DNA of 26,534 nucleotides from Flavobacteriales bacterium UBA2426 (GTDB lineage: Bacteria; Bacteroidota; Bacteroidia; Flavobacteriales_F; PHOS-HE28). The position numbers and the translations under genes are program-made. The notes under the pieces were generated by a model that worked only from the letters and a program-made list of their open reading frames with translations, was not told the origin of the DNA and did no database searches. Location of the stretch: contig DDRC01000011.1 of NCBI GenBank assembly GCA_002342985.1, positions 802 to 27,335 on the forward strand, written 5' to 3'. Positions 8,721 to 15,674 of the stretch are shown one piece after another (positions within the stretch are counted from its first letter, which is position 1; every line of letters begins with the position of its first letter).

Positions 8721-10054
8721 TGGGGCAGATCCTGTTCGCCCTTCTCCTCATCGCCGCCATCGCGCTCTTCACGCGCAGCATCCGGCGCGTGGTCCGCAAC
8801 ATCCGGCTAGGGAGGCCGGAGCCCATCAACGGCCGAAGGGCCGAGCGCTGGCGCACCATGGCCTTGGTCGCCCTCGGCCAGAGCAAGATGGTGGCCCGCC
8901 CCGTGGCAGGGATCATGCACATCCTCATCTACGCGGGCTTCGTCATCATCAACATCGAGGTGCTCGAGATCATCATCGACGGCCTCTTCGGCACCCACCG
9001 CATCGGGGCGGTGCTCGGGCCCTTCTACGATTTCCTCATCGGCAGCTTCGAGGTCCTCGCCGTCGGCGTGCTGCTGGCCTGCGTGGTCTTCATCGCACGC
9101 CGCGCCGTGCTCCAGCTCCCGCGCTTCCGCAAGCCTGAGATGAAGGGCTGGCCCTCGAAGGACGCCATGATCATCCTGGTGGTGGAGATCGCCCTGATGA
9201 GCGCCTTCCTCACCATGAACGCGGCCGACCTTGCGCTGCAGGAGCTGGGCGATGCGCATTACCCGCCGGCCGGCTCCTACCCGGTGAGCGCGGGCTTGGC
9301 GGCGGCATTCGGGCTCACCGGCCTCCAGCCTGCGTCCCTTGCGCTCATCGAGCGCAGCGCCTGGTGGTTCCACATCATCGGCATCCTCGCCTTCCTCAAT
9401 TACCTGCCCTACAGCAAGCATTTCCACATCGTGCTGGCCTTCCCCAACGTGTGGTACGGCAAGCTGGAGCCCCGCACGCAGGTGGCCAACATGCCGCGCA
9501 TCACCGGCGAGGTGCGGAGCATGATCGACCCCTCTGTGCCGCCGCCCGAACCGGCTCCGGCGCGCACGGTGGCGGGCGCGGAGATGCCCGAGCGCTTCGG
9601 GGCGAAGGACGTCTTCGACCTCAGCTGGAAGAGCCTGATGGACGCCTACAGCTGCACCGAGTGCGGCCGCTGCACCAGCGAATGCCCCGCCAACCTCACC
9701 GGCAAGCTCCTCAGCCCGCGCAAGATCATGATGGACACGCGCGACCGCTTGGAGGAGGTGGGGAAGGCGATCGACGCCAAAGGCAAGTGGGAGGACGACG
9801 GCAACAGCCTGCACACGCGCATCAGCGAGGAGGAGCTTTGGGCCTGCACCACCTGCAACGCCTGCACCCAGGCCTGTCCGGTGAACATCGATCCGGTGGG
9901 CATCATCCTGGAGATGCGCCGCTACAAGGTGATGGAGGAGAGCAGCACGCGCCCCGCCCTCACCGGCATGTTCAACAACGTGGAGAATAACGGCGCGCCT
10001 TGGGCCTTCGGGCCTGATAAGCGATTGGATTGGGCGAAGGATGTCAATGGTTGA
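8717..10054 (+). CDS. Membrane-bound (Fe-S)-binding protein, heterodisulfide-reductase-like
   Basis: A 445-residue redox protein. The N-terminal half has about five hydrophobic helices (near residues 4-21, 62-85, 98-132, 152-170 and 215-240), with His residues (HFHIVLAF and WWFHIIG) that could ligate haem as in NarI-like modules; the haem is inference. The C-terminal half holds two classical 4Fe-4S motifs: Cys313-x2-Cys316-x2-Cys319-x3-Cys323-Pro (CTECGRCTSECP) and Cys377-x2-Cys380-x2-Cys383-x3-Cys387-Pro (CTTCNACTQACP). This fits a membrane electron-transfer subunit working with the CCG protein encoded next. The pair is common in Bacteroidota, but its electron donor and acceptor are not known to me. 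The start overlaps the MCE stop (ATGA). Confidence 0.87.
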   Translation: MMGQILFALLLIAAIALFTRSIRRVVRNIRLGRPEPINGRRAERWRTMALVALGQSKMVARPVAGIMHILIYAGFVIINIEVLEIIIDGLFGTHRIGAVLGPFYDFLIGSFEVLAVGVLLACVVFIARRAVLQLPRFRKPEMKGWPSKDAMIILVVEIALMSAFLTMNAADLALQELGDAHYPPAGSYPVSAGLAAAFGLTGLQPASLALIERSAWWFHIIGILAFLNYLPYSKHFHIVLAFPNVWYGKLEPRTQVANMPRITGEVRSMIDPSVPPPEPAPARTVAGAEMPERFGAKDVFDLSWKSLMDAYSCTECGRCTSECPANLTGKLLSPRKIMMDTRDRLEEVGKAIDAKGKWEDDGNSLHTRISEEELWACTTCNACTQACPVNIDPVGIILEMRRYKVMEESSTRPALTGMFNNVENNGAPWAFGPDKRLDWAKDVNG

Positions 10055-10063
10055 AGCACCTGT

Positions 10064-10086
10064 AGCGTCGACCCGCAGCGTCGACC
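10064..10086. repeat. Short direct repeat with SalI-like palindromes
   Basis: Two copies of AGCGTCGACC (10064-10073 and 10077-10086) are separated by CGC in the 32-base gap between the two Fe-S genes. Each copy contains the self-complementary GTCGAC, so the pair can also form a small hairpin. It could be a remnant of a genome-wide intergenic repeat; nothing else in the window matches it that I could see. Confidence 0.5.
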
Positions 10087-10098
10087 ATGCGAATTAGG

Positions 10099-10887
10099 AT
10101 GGAACAGATACGCATCCCCACCATGGCCGAGTTCGCCGCCACCGGCGAAGTGCCCGAGGTGCTGTTCTGGGTGGGCTGCGCCGGATCGTTCGATGACCGT
10201 GCGCGCAAGATCACCAAGGCCTTCGTGCGCATCCTGAACGCCGCCAAGGTGAAGTTCGCCGTGCTGGGGCAGGAGGAGACGTGCACCGGTGACCCGGCTC
10301 GTCGCGCCGGCAACGAATTCCTCTTCCAGATGCAGGCGCTGCAGAACGTAACGGTGCTGAACGGCTATGGCGTGAAGCGCATCGTCACCGCCTGCCCGCA
10401 CTGCTTCAACACGCTGAAGAACGAATACCCCGCGCTGGGCGGCAGCTACGAGGTGCTGCACCACACGCAGTTCATCAACGCGCTGCTGAAGGAGGGGCGC
10501 ATCAAGGTGGAGGGCGGCGGCTTCCAGGGCAAGCGCATCACCTTCCACGACCCCTGCTACCTGGGGCGCGGCAACGGCGAGTACGAAGCGCCGCGCGAGG
10601 TGCTGCTGAAGCTCGATGCCGCCTTGGTGGAGCTGAAGCGCAGCCGGCAGAACGGCCTCTGCTGCGGCGCGGGCGGCGCCCAGATGTTCAAGGAGGCCGA
10701 GCCCGGCACGCGCGAGGTGAACATCGAGCGCAGCGAGGAGGCGCTGGGCGCGAAGCCCGACGTCATCGCCGCCGGCTGCCCTTTCTGCAACACGATGCTC
10801 ACCGACGGCGTGAAGCACTTCAACAAGGAAGGGGAGGTGAAGGTGAAGGACATCGCCGAGTTGATCGCCGAGGCATCGGATCTGTAG
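10099..10887 (+). CDS. (Fe-S)-binding protein with CCG (heterodisulfide reductase subunit B-like) domains
   Basis: A 262-residue cytosolic protein of the CCG/HdrB-like family. ATG 10099 (MEQIRIPTMAEFAATGEVPEVLFWVGC) is preferred over ATG 10087 because the family usually begins close to this motif; the two are in frame, so only four residues differ. Two Cys-rich repeats are visible. The first has WVGCAGS, then EETCTGDPARR, then TACPHCFNTLKNEY. The second has HDPCYLGRGNG, then GLCCGAGGAQMF, then AGCPFCNTML. Only the second retains the full CCG core, as is common in this family. The conserved CCG cysteines bind an unusual Fe-S cluster in HdrB. It likely forms a complex with the membrane Fe-S protein encoded just upstream, 44 bases away. 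Confidence 0.87.
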   Translation: MEQIRIPTMAEFAATGEVPEVLFWVGCAGSFDDRARKITKAFVRILNAAKVKFAVLGQEETCTGDPARRAGNEFLFQMQALQNVTVLNGYGVKRIVTACPHCFNTLKNEYPALGGSYEVLHHTQFINALLKEGRIKVEGGGFQGKRITFHDPCYLGRGNGEYEAPREVLLKLDAALVELKRSRQNGLCCGAGGAQMFKEAEPGTREVNIERSEEALGAKPDVIAAGCPFCNTMLTDGVKHFNKEGEVKVKDIAELIAEASDL

Positions 10888-10919
10888 AAGGAAGCGTCTA
10901 ACCAGCAACCAGGAGCACG

Positions 10920-11423
10920 ATGAGCACCGCAGCGCCTTCCCCCATCCGCACCATCGACACCATGCCCGCCCACGCGCGCCTGTGGGTGTACAAGACCGTG
11001 CGCGACCTCAGCGCCGCCGAGCAGAAGCTCATCCGCGAGCGCGGTGCCGCCTTCACCAGCGGCTGGGCCGCGCACGGCGCACCGCTCGATGCCTGCGTGG
11101 ACGTGCTGCGCAACCGCTTCGTCCTCATCGCCGTGGATGAGGAGCAGGCGCACGCCAGCGGCTGCAGCATCGACAAGAGCGTGGGTTTCGTGAAGCAGCT
11201 GGAGCACGACCTCAACCTCATGCTCACCGACCGCATGGTGGTGGTGTATGAGCGGGACGGCGCCATCGCCAGCTGTCGCCTGCAGGACCTGCCCGCGCTG
11301 CTGAAGGAGGGCGCCATCACGGCCGATACCCTCGTCTTCGACGACCTCGTGTCAACGGTGGGGGAGCTGAGGGAGCGCTTCCGAGTGCCCTTGCGGGCCA
11401 GCTGGATGGAGCGCTTCCTGTAG
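10920..11423 (+). CDS. Bacteroidota conserved protein usually labelled 'ABC transporter ATPase'
   Basis: A 167-residue cytosolic protein. It matches a Bacteroidota family with the features MPAHARLWVYKTVRDLS, FTSGWAAHGAPLDA, FVLIAVDEEQAHASGCSIDKSV, LVFDDLVSTVGEL and a C-terminal WMERFL. Databases often label the family ABC transporter ATPase. The sequence has no Walker A, no LSGGQ signature and no Walker B motif, so that name is not supported. Function is unknown. The AGGAG at 10911-10915 lies four bases before ATG 10920, one of the few clear Shine-Dalgarno-like sites here, and supports this start. It follows the Fe-S protein by 32 bases and probably shares its transcript. Confidence 0.8.
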   Translation: MSTAAPSPIRTIDTMPAHARLWVYKTVRDLSAAEQKLIRERGAAFTSGWAAHGAPLDACVDVLRNRFVLIAVDEEQAHASGCSIDKSVGFVKQLEHDLNLMLTDRMVVVYERDGAIASCRLQDLPALLKEGAITADTLVFDDLVSTVGELRERFRVPLRASWMERFL

Positions 11424-11489
11424 CGGCTCTTCCCAGTCCATTATTGAAAAGTCGGCACGGCGCCAGCCGGCAGGCGGCCGCCGGGTGGC

Positions 11490-11497
11490 CATCTTCG
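11490..11497 (+). promoter_or_regulatory. Putative -7 box upstream of the CotH cassette
   Basis: CATCTTCG, identical to the box proposed before queA, lies 13 bases before the ATG at 11511 in an 87-base gap. The gap also contains a 10-base perfect palindrome at 11473-11482 (GGCGGCCGCC). The recurrence of the same octamer just before two starts is the main evidence. Confidence 0.35.
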
Positions 11498-11510
11498 GCG
11501 GAAAGACCCC

Positions 11511-11918
11511 ATGCGTACCGAGGCCGATCGCTGGTTGGGCGCGCTGTTCCACGGCTGGGTGGAGCTGCTCACGCTGCTCGCCCTGCTCGGGGCAGCCCTG
11601 TTCCTCATGGGCTGGGCCTGGAACCGCGGCTTCCGCCCGGCCGACCGCGGCCCCTTGCTGAGCGTGCCGCTGCTCCTCGCCGGCTATGCGCTCGTGCTCC
11701 TGCTCCGGCATTTCCGCGATGACTCGGTGGCGGCGGCAATCATCGCCGTGGGTCTCCTGGCCGCCGGTGCGCTCAGCCGCAGCCTGCATCCGCGCGGCCT
11801 GTGGCTGCCTGCCATGGCGGTGAGCGCCCTGCTCGGCCTGGGGCTCAACCTCAGCGCCACGGCGCTTACTGCGGTGGCGCTGCTCGCGCTCCTCCTCAGC
11901 GCACGCTCGCAGCGATGA
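11511..11918 (+). CDS. Small integral membrane protein at head of the CotH cassette
   Basis: I do not recognise this 135-residue protein. It is almost entirely hydrophobic, with about four predicted membrane helices: roughly residues 17-34 (VELLTLLALLGAALFLMGW), 48-65 (LLSVPLLLAGYALVLLL), 72-87 (VAAAIIAVGLLAAGAL) and 98-130. Charged residues sit in the loops (WNRGFRPADRG and RHFRDD). There is no cysteine and no conserved catalytic-looking motif. ATG 11511 follows a putative promoter and gives a short polar N-terminus before the first helix. Its stop overlaps the CotH start as ATGA, so it is very likely translated with the CotH genes and may form a membrane complex with them; that last point is inference. 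Confidence 0.75.
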   Translation: MRTEADRWLGALFHGWVELLTLLALLGAALFLMGWAWNRGFRPADRGPLLSVPLLLAGYALVLLLRHFRDDSVAAAIIAVGLLAAGALSRSLHPRGLWLPAMAVSALLGLGLNLSATALTAVALLALLLSARSQR

Positions 11919-13510
11919 CCGCGCTCCGCACACCGGCCGGCATCCTGCGCGCCGCACTGGCCGCTGCGGTGGTGCTCTCCTTGGCGGGCTTCGCCATCGC
12001 GCTCGGCCCATCGCGCGCCCTGCGCATCGCGGGGGCGGCGGCCGCCAGCGTGGTGGTGGACGGATTCGCCGAGCAGCCCGGCCCGCACCGCATACCGGTG
12101 CTCGAGCTCGAGGTGCCTCAAGGCGCGCTGGACAGCCTGGCCGCCGACCTGCCCTGGAGCGGCGGCACCAATGTTCCGGCCCTGCTGCGCAACAACGGCG
12201 TGGAGCACCGGGTGCGCTTCCGCTACCGTGGCGCGGTCACCCCTTCGCATTTCCTCGGCGGCAAGAAATCCTTCCGGCTGTCCATGAAGCGCAGCAACCC
12301 GTGGGCGCCCTACCGCAAGGTGAACGTGATCAATCCCAAGGCGCACAACCTGGTGAACGACCACCTGGCCGCCTGGGTGGCCGGCACCATGGGGGTGCCC
12401 GTGCCGCTCAACGAGCTCGTCTTCACCCGGATCAACGGGCAGGACATCGGCGTGATGGAACTCTACGAGCAGGTCGATGGCGCCTTCGAGTCGAACCGCC
12501 ATCTGGTGCCCCATGAGGTTCCGGTCTACAAGGGCGATTATCCGCCGATCTCGGGCCGTGCGCTGCCCAAGGGCCGCACCCTGTGGGCCGATGCGGACCA
12601 CTGGGCCTACGAGAGCGATGCCGATAGCACGACGGCCCGCCGCACGCTCGAGCGACTGGTGGCCGCGCTGCGCAAGGACACGCTTCCGGCCGCCACGCAC
12701 CGCGACTCCCTCGCCGCGCTCATCGACGTGGAGACCTATCTGCGCTTCGAGGCCGCGCGCCTCGTGCTCAACACGGTGCACATCGACCAGTACCACAACC
12801 AATGGCTGGTGCTCAATCCCCGCACGGGCCGCTTCTATCCGGTGCTGTGGGATGCCCTGCTCATGTTCGCGCCGCCCGGCGAGCCGCTCTACCATGTGCA
12901 CGATGCCCTGTCCTGGTGGATCTGCCGCATCCCGGAATGGCGGCTGCAACGCGATCGCTACGCGCACCAGGCCATGGTCCATCTGTACCGTGAAGGCGCC
13001 TTCGACAGGCGGCTCGATGCGGTGATGGCGCGGATCCGCCCCTCGGTGCTCGCCGACCGCAACAAGCATGGCAACGTCACACTGCTGCCGGAGGATGTGC
13101 ACCGCGTGTCGCTCTTGCACGTGATCGGATCCACGGCGGGGCTGCGGAGCACGGCCCAGGGCTACTGGGAGCGCATGCTGGAGCGCATGGAGCGCAGCGG
13201 CGTGCAGTTCCAGCGCACGGATTCCGCCCTGCGCATCAGGAGCTCCGCCGAGGCCCCGTTGCGCCTCACGTGGAGCGGCGCGGCGGAGGGCATCACCCTC
13301 GATGGGCAGCCCGCCGCTCCCGAACCCTCCGGCGACGGCTGGAGCCTCACCCTGCACCGCACCCTGGTGCCGGACGGCGGGAAGGACCACCCCTTGGCCG
13401 ATCGACAGCGCTACCACGTGGCTCCGCTCGACGCCACCGTGGCCTTCCCGCAGGGCATTCCAGCCTCGCTCGTGGTCACCAACGCCATTACCGATGAGCC
13501 GGTGGAATAA
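11915..13510 (+). CDS. Membrane-anchored CotH-type kinase family protein
   Basis: A 531-residue protein with an N-terminal membrane anchor (about residues 9-30, ILRAALAAAVVLSLAGFAIALG) and an extracytoplasmic CotH domain. CotH proteins are Fam20C-like secreted kinases, known from Bacillus spore coats. Family landmarks are visible: RFRYRGAVTPSHF, then GGKKSFRLSMKR (Lys117/Lys118), HNLVNDHLAAWVAGTMG, an ELYEQVDGAF segment (Glu185-Asp188), YHNQWLVL (Asn295) and the FYPVLWDALLMF motif with Asp313 at the place of the metal-binding Asp. The C-terminal 150 residues form a separate, probably beta-rich domain. The start overlaps the small membrane protein (ATGA), and its end overlaps the next gene by 17 bases. 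ATG 11915 is clear; longer frames have no anchor. The substrate is unknown. Confidence 0.82.
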   Translation: MTALRTPAGILRAALAAAVVLSLAGFAIALGPSRALRIAGAAAASVVVDGFAEQPGPHRIPVLELEVPQGALDSLAADLPWSGGTNVPALLRNNGVEHRVRFRYRGAVTPSHFLGGKKSFRLSMKRSNPWAPYRKVNVINPKAHNLVNDHLAAWVAGTMGVPVPLNELVFTRINGQDIGVMELYEQVDGAFESNRHLVPHEVPVYKGDYPPISGRALPKGRTLWADADHWAYESDADSTTARRTLERLVAALRKDTLPAATHRDSLAALIDVETYLRFEAARLVLNTVHIDQYHNQWLVLNPRTGRFYPVLWDALLMFAPPGEPLYHVHDALSWWICRIPEWRLQRDRYAHQAMVHLYREGAFDRRLDAVMARIRPSVLADRNKHGNVTLLPEDVHRVSLLHVIGSTAGLRSTAQGYWERMLERMERSGVQFQRTDSALRIRSSAEAPLRLTWSGAAEGITLDGQPAAPEPSGDGWSLTLHRTLVPDGGKDHPLADRQRYHVAPLDATVAFPQGIPASLVVTNAITDEPVE

Positions 13511-15674
13511 GCAGCGCCCCATCGGCCTCCTCGCGTGGGTGGTGGCCGCCACGGCCGTGGCCGCGGCTCTGGCATCGGCGCTGCTGCTCATGGATCCGCA
13601 GCGCTTGGCCGGGCGCTGGCCGCTGGGGATCGCGCCTGCGGAGGTGGATGCGGCGGGCCGGCTGATCGCCTTGCTGAACACCGATTCCCTGCCGGCCAAG
13701 CCGGAACGCTACCTCATCGGCAGCCCCGCCGGTGCCTGCCTGATGGACGACCGCAGCCCCGGCTGGGCCACCCATTGGTTCGATGCGGAGGGCTTCGGCG
13801 ATTCGGTGCGCATCCGCCGCCTCCGGACCGCCGAGGGCGGATTCGTGGTGAAGTTCAGGCGAGCGGAGCCCTTCCGGGCGCAGCGGCACATCGTGCTGAT
13901 GCCCGTGGACCAGGAAGCGCTGCGCGCGAAGTACCTCGAGATCCTTGCCGATGAGCTGGGCGTGATCACGCCGGAGGTGAGCTATGTGCGGCTCATCGCC
14001 TGCGGGCGCGATCAGGGGATCTACCGCAAGGAGGAGCGCATCGATGATGATTTCCTGGAGAAGCGCGGGCTGGCCGGCGCGAGCCTCTTCGCCCAAGGGC
14101 ACGAGGCAGCGCGCCCCGATCACCTGTACCCGGCCTTCGAGGACGACTCGCTGGCATCGGCAGCCCTCAACGGCACCCTGGAGCTCGCCTATGCCGATGC
14201 GCAGCAGGGGCGCAGCGGTGCGCTGCCCATGATCGTGGAGGCACGGACCGCAGCCTCGGTGCTGCTGCTCTCGTGGATCGAGGCGGGCGCCTCGGCCTTC
14301 GCCCAGGAGCATCTGTGCGCCTATGACTGGTCGAGGGGGCGCATCGTGCCCCTCTACCGCACCGCGCGCGGCGCCCGTGCCGGGTCGGAATCGCCCGGGG
14401 GGGAGGTGATGCTGGATTTCCTGACACTCGCCGCCAGGGACCCCGCGGTACGCGAGGCCTTCCAAGCCGCCGCCCAGCGCCTGGAGGAGGAGCATTGGCG
14501 GTTGCGGGACCGGTTCGCCGCCATGGACCGCGCATGGCTGCCCATCCTTGCCGAGGGCGAGCACCTGCCGCTGGCCCAGGCGCGCGCCAAGGCCGTTCAG
14601 GAAGCGCTGATCGGCGACCGCCTCAGCGCGCGCCGCGCGCTGGAGGCGCTGGACCGTGAGCTGGTGCGGTACGCGGGGGCGCCGGCCTTCGAGCAGCCGG
14701 TGCGGGCCGCCCGGTATTGGCCCTCGGCCGACGATGCCGCCATCCTGCAGCGCATCGCGGAGCGCACCAAGGCCTTCATCCGCGGCGACACGCTGGTCTT
14801 CCCGCGCGGGCGATACCGGATCGATGCCGACCTCATCGTCCCCTATGGGCGGCCCGTGGTGCTGGAGCAGGGGGCGCGGCTCGAGATCGGGCCGGGCCGG
14901 AGCGTGGTGGTGCAGGGGGCGCTCATCGTACGTGGCACCCCGCGCAATCCGGTCTTCATCCGACCGGCCGATGAGGCGGCGCCCTACGGCTGCTTCGCCG
15001 TGCTCGGCGATGGCCGCACGCGCGTGTCCATCAACGGGCTGCAGATGAGCGGAGGCCGGGAGGCGCGCGTGAATGGCGTGCTGTGCACCGGCATGCTGGC
15101 CATCCACGGTGCGGCGCGCACGGAGCTCCTCGGCTGCACCATCGGCGGGTCGCAGGGGGAGGACCTCGTGAACATCAAGGGCGGTGAGGTGCTGCTGCGG
15201 GACTGCGCCTTCGAGGACGGCCTGGCCGACCTGGTGGACCTTGACCGGTGCACGGGCCGCGTGGAGGGATGCCGCTTCCGCAGCGGGCGCAAGGATGCCA
15301 ACGGCGACGGGCTCGATGTGAGCGGCGCGCGCATCCTGGTGGAGGATTGCACCTTCGAGCGCATGATGGACAAGGGCATCAGCGTGGGCGAGGCCAGCCA
15401 ATTGCTGGTGCAGGGGTCCGTCTTCTCCGGCAACCGCATGGCGCTGGCCGCGAAGGACCTCAGCATCGCCTACGTGATGGGCAACAGGTTCCAGGAGAAC
15501 GGCATCGTCTTCGGCGCCTACCGCAAGAAGCCCATCTATGGCGGTGCCCGCATCGTGCGGCTGCCCAACGAGTACCAGGCCAATGACCGCGATACCGAGC
15601 AGGACGAGCACTCGGCGGTGGAGGCGGCAGGGAGCCTGGATGCGCAGGCCCGACGCATCTTCGGCATGCCCTGA
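13494..15674 (+). CDS. CotH-like domain fused to right-handed parallel beta-helix, membrane-anchored
   Basis: A 726-residue protein. ATG 13494 gives MSRWNKQRPIG followed by a membrane anchor (about 11-33); the longer frame would only read through the CotH gene. Residues about 85-330 resemble CotH: GGFVVKFRRAEPF, YLEILADELGVITPEVSYVRL, IYRKEERIDDDFLEKRGL and YDWSRGRIVPLYRTARG. At the position where CotH has WD, this protein reads LY (Leu287-Tyr288), so it may be a pseudokinase. From about residue 440 it has stacked repeats typical of a parallel beta-helix (VVLEQGARLEIGPGRSVVV, GVLCTGMLAIHGAAR, GCTIGGSQGEDLVNIKGGEVLL, GRVEGCRFRSG), a fold used for carbohydrate binding or cleavage. Its TGA abuts the opposing gene's stop, together forming TGATCA. 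Confidence 0.78.
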   Translation: MSRWNKQRPIGLLAWVVAATAVAAALASALLLMDPQRLAGRWPLGIAPAEVDAAGRLIALLNTDSLPAKPERYLIGSPAGACLMDDRSPGWATHWFDAEGFGDSVRIRRLRTAEGGFVVKFRRAEPFRAQRHIVLMPVDQEALRAKYLEILADELGVITPEVSYVRLIACGRDQGIYRKEERIDDDFLEKRGLAGASLFAQGHEAARPDHLYPAFEDDSLASAALNGTLELAYADAQQGRSGALPMIVEARTAASVLLLSWIEAGASAFAQEHLCAYDWSRGRIVPLYRTARGARAGSESPGGEVMLDFLTLAARDPAVREAFQAAAQRLEEEHWRLRDRFAAMDRAWLPILAEGEHLPLAQARAKAVQEALIGDRLSARRALEALDRELVRYAGAPAFEQPVRAARYWPSADDAAILQRIAERTKAFIRGDTLVFPRGRYRIDADLIVPYGRPVVLEQGARLEIGPGRSVVVQGALIVRGTPRNPVFIRPADEAAPYGCFAVLGDGRTRVSINGLQMSGGREARVNGVLCTGMLAIHGAARTELLGCTIGGSQGEDLVNIKGGEVLLRDCAFEDGLADLVDLDRCTGRVEGCRFRSGRKDANGDGLDVSGARILVEDCTFERMMDKGISVGEASQLLVQGSVFSGNRMALAAKDLSIAYVMGNRFQENGIVFGAYRKKPIYGGARIVRLPNEYQANDRDTEQDEHSAVEAAGSLDAQARRIFGMP

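Noticed and set aside
10920..11423. True ABC transporter ATPase.
   Set aside because: No Walker A, signature or Walker B motif is present.
11473..11482. GGCGGCCGCC palindrome as a terminator of the upstream operon.
   Set aside because: No T-run follows and a 10-base uninterrupted palindrome has no loop; palindromes like this are common by chance at this GC content.
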